Origin: Lawsonibacter hominis
GTDB lineage: Bacteria; Bacillota; Clostridia; Oscillospirales; Oscillospiraceae
Reading direction: 5' to 3'
DNA: 64,000 nt
Assembly (NCBI RefSeq): GCF_014287895.1
Contig: NZ_JACOPP010000010.1
Span: forward strand, 1-64,000
Shown here: in pieces, positions 56,965 to 64,000 of the stretch
Numbering within the stretch: position 1 is the stretch's first letter
Layout: every line of letters begins with the position of its first letter
Notes under the pieces: generated by a model
The model's database searches: none
Seen by the model: the letters and a program-made list of their open reading frames with translations, nothing else
What the model was told of the DNA's origin: nothing
Program-made: the position numbers and the translations under genes

Positions 56965-57137
56965 AAATCGAGACGTTCCGATCGTTCCAAGCTCCCTCAA
57001 AAACAGAAAACGTGCTATCGCAGATGATAGGGGCGGTTCTTCCGCCTGCACAGTCGCCATGGATCCTTCCTTTGGAAGGTTTTCATGGCGTCTTTTGTTT
57101 TTCCGGGAAACACAAAATGGAAGGAAGTTTGATCCCA
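56965..57137 (+). promoter_or_regulatory. Structured leader with an intrinsic terminator (candidate attenuator or riboswitch)
   Basis: The leader has small hairpins (CTATC with GATAG near 57015-57030, GGCGG with CCGCC near 57032-57046) and then a full intrinsic terminator: CGCCATG/CATGGCG and CCTTCC/GGAAGG stems (57055-57090) followed by TCTTTTGTTTTT (57091-57102). A terminator ahead of the first gene predicts conditional readthrough. It does not match a T-box, lysine, glycine or SAM aptamer as I know them. Confidence 0.6.
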
Positions 57138-58049
57138 ATGAAAGGCAAGACTTTGCTCACACTTGCGCTGGCCCTGACCATGACCCTGTCTCTGGCCGCC
57201 TGCTCCAGCGGCGGCTCCGCGTCTGTCCCCGCCCCGGATGCCTCTGCACCGATGGCCGCCGCGCCGGAAAGCGCCCTCACGCCCAAGCTGGTGGAGGACG
57301 GCGTGCTGAAGGTGGCCATGGAGTGTGCCTACGCGCCCTTCAACTGGACGCAGGCCGACGATTCCAACGGCGCGGTCCCCATCTCCGGCACCTCCGACTA
57401 CGCCTACGGTTACGACGTCATGTTCGCCAAGAAGATCGCCGAGCATCTGGGCTGTGAACTGGAGATCGTCAAGATGGAGTGGGACGCTCTGATCCCTGCC
57501 CTTCAGTCGGGCAGTGTGGACGCGGTCATCGCCGGTCAGTGCATTACCGCCGACCGGGCCGCCCAGGTGGACTTCTCCGATCCCTATTACTACGCCTCTA
57601 TCGTGTGTCTGGTGAAATCGGACGGCGCCTATGCCGGCGCCGCCGGCATCAGCGGCTTCAGCGGAGCCAAGGCCACCAGCCAGCTGGGCACCGTGTGGTA
57701 CGACGCCTGCCTGCCCCAGATCCCGGACGTTACGGTTCTGCCCGCCCAGGAATCCGTGCCCGCCATGCTGGTGGCCCTGGACTCCGGCGCCGTGGACCTG
57801 GTGGTCACCGATCAGCCCACCGCGCTGTCCGCCTGCAAAGCCTACCCCGCCATGAAAATGCTGGAATTCACCGGCAGCGGCGACGATTTCGACGTCTCCG
57901 AAGAAGAGACCAACTTCGGCATCTCGGTCCAGAAGGGCAACGCCGGCCTGACCGCCGCCATCAACGAGGTCCTGGCCGCATACACGGCCGATGATTACAC
58001 CGCCATGATGGACCAGGCCATCGAGGTGCAACCTCTGAATCAGGAGTAA
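57138..58049 (+). CDS. Polar amino-acid ABC transporter substrate-binding lipoprotein
   Basis: 303 residues from ATG 57138, with GGAAGGAAG upstream. The signal peptide ends in lipobox LAAC (Cys22). The periplasmic-binding-protein type 2 fold is shown by LKVAMECAYAPFNW, YGYDVMFAKKIAEHLG, MEWDALIPALQSGSVDAVIAG and a late FGISVQKGNAGL. A 30-residue Ser/Ala/Pro linker follows the lipid anchor. It binds a polar amino acid or derivative outside the membrane for the permease and ATPase that follow. Confidence 0.94.
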   Translation: MKGKTLLTLALALTMTLSLAACSSGGSASVPAPDASAPMAAAPESALTPKLVEDGVLKVAMECAYAPFNWTQADDSNGAVPISGTSDYAYGYDVMFAKKIAEHLGCELEIVKMEWDALIPALQSGSVDAVIAGQCITADRAAQVDFSDPYYYASIVCLVKSDGAYAGAAGISGFSGAKATSQLGTVWYDACLPQIPDVTVLPAQESVPAMLVALDSGAVDLVVTDQPTALSACKAYPAMKMLEFTGSGDDFDVSEEETNFGISVQKGNAGLTAAINEVLAAYTADDYTAMMDQAIEVQPLNQE

Positions 58050-58158
58050 CGCCCCCTTCCCTCTCTTCCGCAGCGCTTCCCCCGGGCCGAACGCGCCCCT
58101 CCCGCGCAGGGCCGGGCGTTTCGGTCTGTGTTCAATGACGAAAAAGGAGCAAGAGTTC

Positions 58159-58950
58159 ATGGACAGCATCCTTCAATTCCTTTCCGACTGCGGTACCGTC
58201 CTCAGCCGGTACGGCATCTCCTTCCTCCGCGGCGCCGGCCTGACCGTGGTGCTGGCGGTAGCATGCACCGCCATCGGCTGCGTCATCGGCTTTGGCGTGG
58301 GGCTGATCCGTTCCATCCCCACCCAGCCCGGCCAGCCGCCGCTCCAGCGGGGGCTGCTGCAGATGGCGCGGGCCGTTTTGGCCGTCTATGTGGAGTTTTT
58401 CCGGGGCACGCCCCTGATGCTCCAGGCCATGTTCATCTTCTACGGCTCGGCCTATGCGTTTCACCTCCATATGGACACCTTTCCCGCCGGCATCTTCATC
58501 CTCTCCATCAATACCGGCGCCTATATGGCGGAATCGGTCCGGGGCGGCATCCAGGCCGTGGATCCCGGCCAGATGGAGGGCGCCAAAGCCATCGGCATGA
58601 CGCATATGCAGGCCATGTTTCACGTCATCCTGCCCCAGACCCTGCGCAATCTGGTTCCCCAGATCGGCAACCACTTTATCATCAATTTGAAAGACTCTTC
58701 CATGCTCTCGGTCATCAGCGTCACAGAACTTTTCTTCTCCTTCAAATCGGCGGCCGCCGCCGTGTACCTCTATTTCCCGGCCGCCTTTCTGGCCATGCTT
58801 CTGTACCTGATCATGACCCTGGTCTCCGCCCGGCTGCTGCGGGTGTGGGAGCGCAGCCTTTCCGGCGCGGAAAACTACGAACTGACCGGCGATCCCTTTT
58901 CCCTGGATGCCGGCGGCGCGGGGCCAAACGACAAGGAGGCGACGGTTTAA
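58159..58950 (+). CDS. Polar amino-acid ABC transporter permease (HisM/GlnP type)
   Basis: 263 residues from ATG 58159, which has AAGGAG 9 nt upstream; an ATG eight codons earlier has no good site. Five hydrophobic helices surround the His/Glu/Gln-type motif: VEFFRGTPLMLQAMFIFYG, then the EAA-like loop GAKAIGMTHMQAMFHVILPQ and ALRN-type NLVPQIGNHFI. It forms the channel with the ATPase encoded next. Confidence 0.93.
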   Translation: MDSILQFLSDCGTVLSRYGISFLRGAGLTVVLAVACTAIGCVIGFGVGLIRSIPTQPGQPPLQRGLLQMARAVLAVYVEFFRGTPLMLQAMFIFYGSAYAFHLHMDTFPAGIFILSINTGAYMAESVRGGIQAVDPGQMEGAKAIGMTHMQAMFHVILPQTLRNLVPQIGNHFIINLKDSSMLSVISVTELFFSFKSAAAAVYLYFPAAFLAMLLYLIMTLVSARLLRVWERSLSGAENYELTGDPFSLDAGGAGPNDKEATV

Positions 58951-58951
58951 C

Positions 58952-59716
58952 ATGGATCTGCTGCCAAAACGGGATCTGCGCCATCCCCTGCTGCGCATCG
59001 AACATCTCTCCAAATCCTTCGGCGCCCATGAGGTCCTGCGGGACATCGACTTCACCGTCTACCGCGGCGACGTGATCTCGGTCATCGGCTCCTCCGGCTC
59101 AGGGAAATCCACGCTGCTGCGGTGCGTCAACCTGCTGGAGACGCCCTCCAGCGGCGAGATCCGTTTCCACAGCTCCAATATCCTGTCCCCCGGCATCAAC
59201 GTACCCGGCTACCGGGCCAAGGTGGGCATGGTCTTTCAGAGCTTCAACCTGTTTGACAATATGAGCGTGCTGAAGAACTGCGAGATCGGCCAGCGCAAGG
59301 TGCTGAGCCGGGGCGCAGAGGAGGCCCGGGAAAAAGCCATGCACTATCTGCGCAAGGTGGGCATGGCGCCCTACGTGAACGCGCTGCCCCGCCAGCTCTC
59401 CGGCGGCCAGAAACAGCGGGTGGCCATCGCCCGGGCGCTGGCCATGGAGCCGGAGGTGCTGCTTTTCGATGAGCCCACCTCCGCCCTGGACCCCGAAATG
59501 GTGGGCGAGGTGCTGGAAGTCATGCGCAATTTGGTGCGGGAGGGGATGACGATGATCGTGGTCACCCACGAGATGGCCTTTGCCCGGGATGTGAGCAATC
59601 ACGTGGTCTTTATGGCCGACGGTGTGATCTGCGAGGAGAGCGACCCCATCCGTCTGTTCTCCGCCCCCAAAAACAAGCGCACGCAGGAGTTTCTCTCCCG
59701 GTTTCTCCAGCAATAA
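58952..59716 (+). CDS. Polar amino-acid ABC transporter ATPase (GlnQ/HisP type)
   Basis: 254 residues. Walker A is IGSSGSGKSTLLRCVNLL, signature LSGGQKQRVAIARAL, Walker B VLLFDEPTSALDPEM, H-loop VVTHEMAFARDV; the SALDPE run is typical of polar amino-acid importers. The start codon follows the permease stop by 1 nt, with AAGGAGG about 12 nt upstream inside the permease gene. Confidence 0.95.
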   Translation: MDLLPKRDLRHPLLRIEHLSKSFGAHEVLRDIDFTVYRGDVISVIGSSGSGKSTLLRCVNLLETPSSGEIRFHSSNILSPGINVPGYRAKVGMVFQSFNLFDNMSVLKNCEIGQRKVLSRGAEEAREKAMHYLRKVGMAPYVNALPRQLSGGQKQRVAIARALAMEPEVLLFDEPTSALDPEMVGEVLEVMRNLVREGMTMIVVTHEMAFARDVSNHVVFMADGVICEESDPIRLFSAPKNKRTQEFLSRFLQQ

Positions 59717-59774
59717 GCGCGCCTGGCCGCAGCGGCGAAACACTGCGCGGCCCTCCTGCGGGAGATATTCTGAA

Positions 59775-59994
59775 ACGCTGTGGGGCGCCAGGCTGTCGAA
59801 AAACCCTCCTGGAGAAGAGCCTCGCAGAGTTGAGTCGTCCGCAGACGACGGAAGGAAAGGATGTTCCGTCATTTCCGGCGACATGCGCGTCGGAAATGAC
59901 GCCTCTCATGACGGACAGGGCGACTTTTCTGCAAGGATCGAGCCCTGTCCGTCATGCATCCCTCTGTCGAAAAAGGCCTTTGGCCTTTTTCGAC
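59775..59994 (-). repeat. Three-hairpin repeat element, copy 2 (intact)
   Basis: Read on the minus strand: hairpin 1 (59994-59966, 13 bp), linker AGAGGGATGCA, hairpin 2 (59954-59909, 13 bp), linker TGAGAGG, hairpin 3 (59901-59867, 11 bp). Then TGCGGACGAC, AACTCTGCGAGGC and GGAGGGTTT, shared with copy 1. Relative to copy 1, at least four stem pairs are changed on both sides. It fills the gap between the converging ABC ATPase gene and the giant SLH gene; 59717-59774 shows nothing else. Confidence 0.75.
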
Positions 59995-60001
59995 AAGCTG
60001 A

Positions 60002-60044
60002 CGCTGTGGGGCGCGGTTTCCGATGAAAACCGCGCCCCACAGCG
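60002..60044 (-). terminator. Terminator of the giant SLH gene
   Basis: An 18-bp perfect GC-rich stem (60002-60019 with 60027-60044) with a 7-nt loop, 15 nt after the SLH gene's stop on the minus strand. Confidence 0.75.
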
Positions 60045-60059
60045 CTTCCTTGTATGGAG

Positions 60060-63000
60060 TCAGCTTTTCAGCAATGCCCGGATCAGCCGGGTGAAGAGCG
60101 CGGCTGCCTCGGCGCGGCCCGCGCTGCCCTTGGGATCGAACGTTCCGCCGACCTTGCCTTGTATCAGGCCGCCGGTCTGACAGGCGGCGACGGCTTCCTC
60201 CGCCCAGGGGCTGATGTGCGCGGCGTCGGTAAAGGCCGCCGCGTCGGCCGCCTTGGGCAGTTTCTGTCCCGCGGCATCCAGATAACGGGCCAGGATGGTA
60301 CACATCTGCTCCCGGGTCACCTGGTCGCCCGGTCCGAAGCGACCGCTTCCGTAGCCGCTTACAATGCCGCTTTCGCTGGCCCACTGCACGTAAGGTCCAT
60401 ACCAGGCGTCAGGGTCCGCGTCGGGGAAGACCCGGTCGGTATAGTCCGCCGGGTCGATCCCGGCCAGACGGCCCAGCACCGTGACGAACATGGCCCTGCT
60501 CATGGCTGCGTTGGGGGCAAAGCGTCCGCCGCCCACGCCCCGGAACAACTCGTGCGCCACAGCAAAGGCAATGACCTCACGGCCCCAGCAATCCGGGGGC
60601 ACGTCATAGAAGATCTCGCTGGCGTCCACCACCCGGTAGGAGCCGGGGAGCGAGGCGATGTAGGCAAACTCACTGTCGGTCAGGCTGCTCCAGATAAGGA
60701 CCTGCTCCGTACCGTCGGCGCCGGTGACCACGATCACGCAGCCGGTCAGGTCCCGGAAGGAACCGTCATTGCGGACGATCCTCCTGGCAATGTCGTCTCC
60801 CTCCTGCAGTGTGCCCGCCGGGATGCGCACGTACAGCCCCTCATCCCGGAGGAGGATGTCATAGTTCTTGTTATCCTCCACCAGCTGCTTTTTCACCGAA
60901 TCGGACAGCTTGGTTACACCCTCCGGGAAGGTCACGGTAACGGTCTTCTCCGTCTCGTCATAGGTCAGGTCGTCCCGCTTCACCTGTCCGGCGGAGGAGG
61001 CGCCGCTTCCGCCGTCGGGGATGTAAGCCTCCACGCTGACAAAGCCGGTGGCCGCGTTCTCCCACAGGGTCGGGTCGGCCTCATACGCCGCGTCGGCCAG
61101 CGCGTTCAACCGGTCCCGCTCGCTCTCGTAGGCCGCTGTGGCGGCGGCCAGCGCGTCCTCCGCAGCATTCTTCGCAGCCGCGGCGGATGCGGTGTGTACG
61201 CCGGTGAAATAGTCGCTCACCGCCCTGTCATAGGCCGCCTTTTTCGCATTCCTTTCGGCCTCTGCCGCGTTCAGCCATGCCTCCAATGCAGCCAGCACGG
61301 CCGTGTCGTTTCCGATCCGTTCTTTGTACGCCGCCTCGGTCTCCGGATTTCCCGCCTCAGTCTGCCAGACCTGCAGGGCGCTGGCAGCTTCGGCTACCGA
61401 TTCGGCCGCCTTGCTCCGGATCGCTGCTGCGGACTGTCCGGCCTGCGCCGTATCCACCCGGGCCTTGGCGTCCGTCATCGCGTCGTACAGCGTGCCCAGG
61501 TCCTGCAGTTCGTTCACCGTCACGCCCGCCATCAGGCGCACACCCAGCTGATAGTCACCCGCAGCCAGTGCGTCCAGGGTAGTCCGGTTCAGCGCGGCAA
61601 GGGGCATGCGGATGCTCTGCCAGCCGGTGAGGGCCGCTACATCCGTCAGGTCCTTCTGACTGCCGGTCTTGGGGATCAGTGCAAACTGGTACAGGCCAGC
61701 GCCGTCCCGTCCGCCGGAGGCGGTGACGTAGATCGCGCCGTTGTTCTGGCCGTAGGCGGCCCGTTTGACGGCTGCGGTATAGCGGATATAGGCGTTTCCG
61801 ATGGTCACATCACTGTGCAGGATGTTGGAAGGGTCGTTCTTGTCCCGCAGATAGAGCACATACGCCCCGGGCTTGAGCCCTGTGAGCCGCTCCGTATCCG
61901 CCCTCCACTGGGCCTCCTCCGGCGGCACGCCGTCCTTGGGGGCCTCTGCGCCGGTCAGAAGGACGAACTCATACGCGCCCTGATAACGGCCGGTCTCGGT
62001 CTTGGACCGGTCGGCATCATAGCGCCCGCCGGTGATCCTGGCGGCGTCCAGGGCATATTCGCCGTTGTCTGCCGCCTGGTTCCAGGGCTCCCGAATGATC
62101 TGCGCGCCCTCGCTGAGGGTAATGGGTACGGTCTTAGTAACGGTCAGGGACTTGGTGGCCACGTTCCCGGCGCCGTCCTCCGCCTCCAGCACATACTCGC
62201 CGGCAAAGGCCGCCTGGAAGGAACCCTTCAGCATGGTCTGATCCCTCCGGATGGTCTGGCTCTGTCCGTTGATGCGGATGTCCGTCAGCGGGGACGCGCT
62301 GTTCGCTCCCTTGGAGGACGACCAGCTCAGCTTGAGCGGGTCTGCCTCTTCCGCCTCCAGGGTCACGGTGGGGATATCGGAGTCCATCTGCTCCATCAGC
62401 ACGAAGCGGGTGGCCCAAGTGCCGTCCCGGGCGGTGACGGTGGCCTGATAGATTCCATTGCGCTCTGTCTGGAAGAGGCTCTCTTGATCCGCAAGGGCCG
62501 TCAGCTCCTGCAGCTCCCAGCCGGAAGCGCCTTCCTCTGTCTTCACCTCATGGAACTTCACCCCGGCGGAGGCGATGGGCGTCTCCGCATCGTGGGGCGT
62601 GCCGGTCACTTCCAGCGCGGCCTTCTGGAGGTTTTTCACATACTGCCCGGCCGGCAGGCCGCTGTAGGTCTCGCCGCCGTCGGTGCTGATCTTCCACGCG
62701 GTGGTGAGCAAGGGCGCGTACGCGTTGGTGTTGCTGGAAACAGGATGTGCAAACCAGTCCACCGCGACGCTGCGGGCGGTGGTATTGCCCGCCTGATCCC
62801 GCGCCTGCACCACCAGGGTCTGGTTCTGCGTCACGGCTGCGTCAAACTGCCAGAAGCCCGCGCTGTTCTGTTTCAGCGCCGCCGGAACCGTGCCGTTCAG
62901 CGTCAGGGAGCTCAGCCCGGTGTCATCCAGCACATAGCAGGTAAGCGCCACGCTCCCGCTGCCGCTCTGGATGGACGCGGTGTCCGGGAAGCTGCGGCTC

Positions 63001-64000
63001 CAGTAGATCTGGGGCGCGTTGCCGTCGTCCGCCGGAGTGGGGACTGCGTTGCCGTAATAATACTCCACCAGCTTGTCGAACTGCACCGCCTCCGCGGTAC
63101 GCTCCGGTACGGTGATGGTGACGGTATGGGTGTAGCCGGTCACATTGTCTCCGAAGGAGATGGATGCATAACCGGCTGTTCCGCCCTCAGCGGCGACGGT
63201 CTGTGCCGCAAAGCCGGGGAATGTGCTCTCCACCTGTACGGTGCCCTTAACGTACAGGTCGATGGCGGAGGCCACGGTGCGGAAGGTAAGCCTGGAGCCG
63301 CCCTCGGCATAGGACAGGTCGCCCCGGGAGGGCGCGGTGTTGTCGGCGCCCCACGCGGGAACGTCATGTTTGCTGAAGGACCAGGTCTGTCCGTCCGGAC
63401 CGGCGTTCTCGTCATAGATGCCGCCGTTCTTGTTGATAAAGGTAAAGAAGTTGTTGTCCTTATAGATGTTGATGCCCGTCTCCTGGCCGCTCACGGTGTA
63501 CGCGATGGCCTGGGTGGTATTGGTCTGGGCATCGTACAGATTGATGACGCCGGCGCCCCGGGAGGAGGGCACGATGACCACGGTCCTGTCCGCGGCGTTA
63601 TAGTAGAGGATCCCGAGGTGGTTCTGCTCTCCGGTCACGCTGGGCGGCGCCTCGGTGGCGGTGATGACCGGCGCGGCGCCCGTGGTGGACAAGGCCGCAA
63701 CGGGCAGGCGCAGGGTATTGCCCATGGCCAGCGAGAGCTGGTCGGGCGCGGACAGATAGGTGGTATGCTCAAAGCTCTTGGTCTGCACGTTGTTCAGGGT
63801 ATCGTACTCGTCATGCTCCGCCACGCGCACGCCCTGTGTCCAGGTCTCCAGACGGTCCGCGTCACGGAAGACCTCCACCTTCAGGTTCAGGCTGCCGGTC
63901 TGAGCCCCCTGGTAGCAGGAGGGCGGCACCAGCAGCGTTCCGGTGACGGTACGGCCGTAGCCGGAACGGATATCGCCCCCATCCGAAGCGTTGTACAGGT
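60060..64000 (-). CDS. Very large SLH surface protein with Ig-like modules and a coiled coil (N-terminus outside the window)
   Basis: 1312 residues are visible and the frame is still open at 64000, so the start and signal peptide are missing. From the N-terminal side there are serial beta-rich modules (NEAT/Ig-like strands such as NAAPQ-type repeats, GTPHDAETPIASAGVKF, YVLEAEDGAGNVATKSL). An Ala/Glu/Lys-rich helical stretch, about 150 residues encoded around 61,500-61,050, looks like a coiled-coil stalk (AEAERNAKKAAYDRAVSDYF). A DUF-like module follows, and then three SLH repeats at the end (MSRAMFVTVLGRLAG, VTREQMCTILARYLD, AEAAALFTRLIRALLKS). It is wall-anchored; no enzymatic motif is seen. 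Confidence 0.87.
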   Translation of the reverse strand, partial: LYNASDGGDIRSGYGRTVTGTLLVPPSCYQGAQTGSLNLKVEVFRDADRLETWTQGVRVAEHDEYDTLNNVQTKSFEHTTYLSAPDQLSLAMGNTLRLPVAALSTTGAAPVITATEAPPSVTGEQNHLGILYYNAADRTVVIVPSSRGAGVINLYDAQTNTTQAIAYTVSGQETGINIYKDNNFFTFINKNGGIYDENAGPDGQTWSFSKHDVPAWGADNTAPSRGDLSYAEGGSRLTFRTVASAIDLYVKGTVQVESTFPGFAAQTVAAEGGTAGYASISFGDNVTGYTHTVTITVPERTAEAVQFDKLVEYYYGNAVPTPADDGNAPQIYWSRSFPDTASIQSGSGSVALTCYVLDDTGLSSLTLNGTVPAALKQNSAGFWQFDAAVTQNQTLVVQARDQAGNTTARSVAVDWFAHPVSSNTNAYAPLLTTAWKISTDGGETYSGLPAGQYVKNLQKAALEVTGTPHDAETPIASAGVKFHEVKTEEGASGWELQELTALADQESLFQTERNGIYQATVTARDGTWATRFVLMEQMDSDIPTVTLEAEEADPLKLSWSSSKGANSASPLTDIRINGQSQTIRRDQTMLKGSFQAAFAGEYVLEAEDGAGNVATKSLTVTKTVPITLSEGAQIIREPWNQAADNGEYALDAARITGGRYDADRSKTETGRYQGAYEFVLLTGAEAPKDGVPPEEAQWRADTERLTGLKPGAYVLYLRDKNDPSNILHSDVTIGNAYIRYTAAVKRAAYGQNNGAIYVTASGGRDGAGLYQFALIPKTGSQKDLTDVAALTGWQSIRMPLAALNRTTLDALAAGDYQLGVRLMAGVTVNELQDLGTLYDAMTDAKARVDTAQAGQSAAAIRSKAAESVAEAASALQVWQTEAGNPETEAAYKERIGNDTAVLAALEAWLNAAEAERNAKKAAYDRAVSDYFTGVHTASAAAAKNAAEDALAAATAAYESERDRLNALADAAYEADPTLWENAATGFVSVEAYIPDGGSGASSAGQVKRDDLTYDETEKTVTVTFPEGVTKLSDSVKKQLVEDNKNYDILLRDEGLYVRIPAGTLQEGDDIARRIVRNDGSFRDLTGCVIVVTGADGTEQVLIWSSLTDSEFAYIASLPGSYRVVDASEIFYDVPPDCWGREVIAFAVAHELFRGVGGGRFAPNAAMSRAMFVTVLGRLAGIDPADYTDRVFPDADPDAWYGPYVQWASESGIVSGYGSGRFGPGDQVTREQMCTILARYLDAAGQKLPKAADAAAFTDAAHISPWAEEAVAACQTGGLIQGKVGGTFDPKGSAGRAEAAALFTRLIRALLKS

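Noticed and set aside
56965..57137. T-box leader for the amino-acid ABC operon
   Set aside because: The stretch near 57030 (GGGGCGGTTCTTCCGCC) resembles the T-box sequence only loosely and lacks the conserved core AGGGTGGNACCGCG and a specifier loop.

Overview
The window looks like a chromosome segment of a high-GC, endospore-forming, strictly anaerobic Firmicute, most likely a gut Oscillospiraceae relative of Flavonifractor, Lawsonibacter or Intestinimonas. This assignment is inference. It rests on sporulation genes (spoVT, sleB-like, spoIIQ-like, spoIIE) sitting beside S-layer-homology (SLH) proteins, rubredoxin, an oxygen-independent (cbi-type) cobalamin pathway and GC-rich coding. No rRNA, tRNA or CRISPR array was recognised by eye.

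Layout: (1) 1-5.1 kb holds a truncated transposase end, then a minus-strand NifU-domain/TraB/GNAT run, a DUF815 ATPase and a class II aldolase; the last two are divergent with back-to-back sigma-A promoters. (2) 5.1-17.3 kb is a minus-strand surface-protein locus. From its promoter it encodes a cohesin-like protein with copper-amine-oxidase-N-type repeats, a dockerin protein, a 1796-residue cohesin-like/Ig/SLH protein, an SLH protein and a transglutaminase-like protein broken by one in-frame TAG. (3) 17.4-18.1 kb is spoVT behind a sigma-G-like promoter. (4) 18.1-35.95 kb is one long minus-strand transcription unit under a cobalamin riboswitch: BtuF, BtuC and BtuD uptake genes, an ABC-2 exporter pair, then cbiK, cbiA, cbiC, cbiD, cbiF, cbiG, cbiH, a cbiJ-cbiE-cbiT triple fusion, cbiB, cobD and cbiP. 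Most genes overlap by 1-17 nt or are a few nt apart. CbiL is not in the window. (5) 36-40 kb holds thpR, a sleB-like gene facing a small membrane protein, and another SLH protein. (6) 40-44.4 kb is a TetR-controlled MacAB-like efflux operon with a clear operator. (7) 44.6-49.1 kb holds the spoIIQ-like gene, spoIIE and an AT-richer membrane protein. (8) 49.3-53.8 kb holds an SLH metallopeptidase, rubredoxin (too short for a usual ORF cutoff), dus, and an ECF sigma/anti-sigma pair. (9) 54.2-59.7 kb holds an EF-G-like GTPase and a polar amino-acid ABC transporter with a long, terminator-containing leader. (10) 60.06 kb to the edge is a very large SLH protein, cut by the window.

The non-coding DNA is unusually informative. 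A 164-bp MITE-like repeat occurs twice (36.6 and 45.6 kb). A three-hairpin element also occurs twice (45.47 and 59.78 kb) in opposite orientations, with compensatory changes in its stems, and the second MITE copy has inserted into one of these elements. The strongest candidates for undescribed biology are the cohesin/dockerin/SLH operon and the covarying three-hairpin element.
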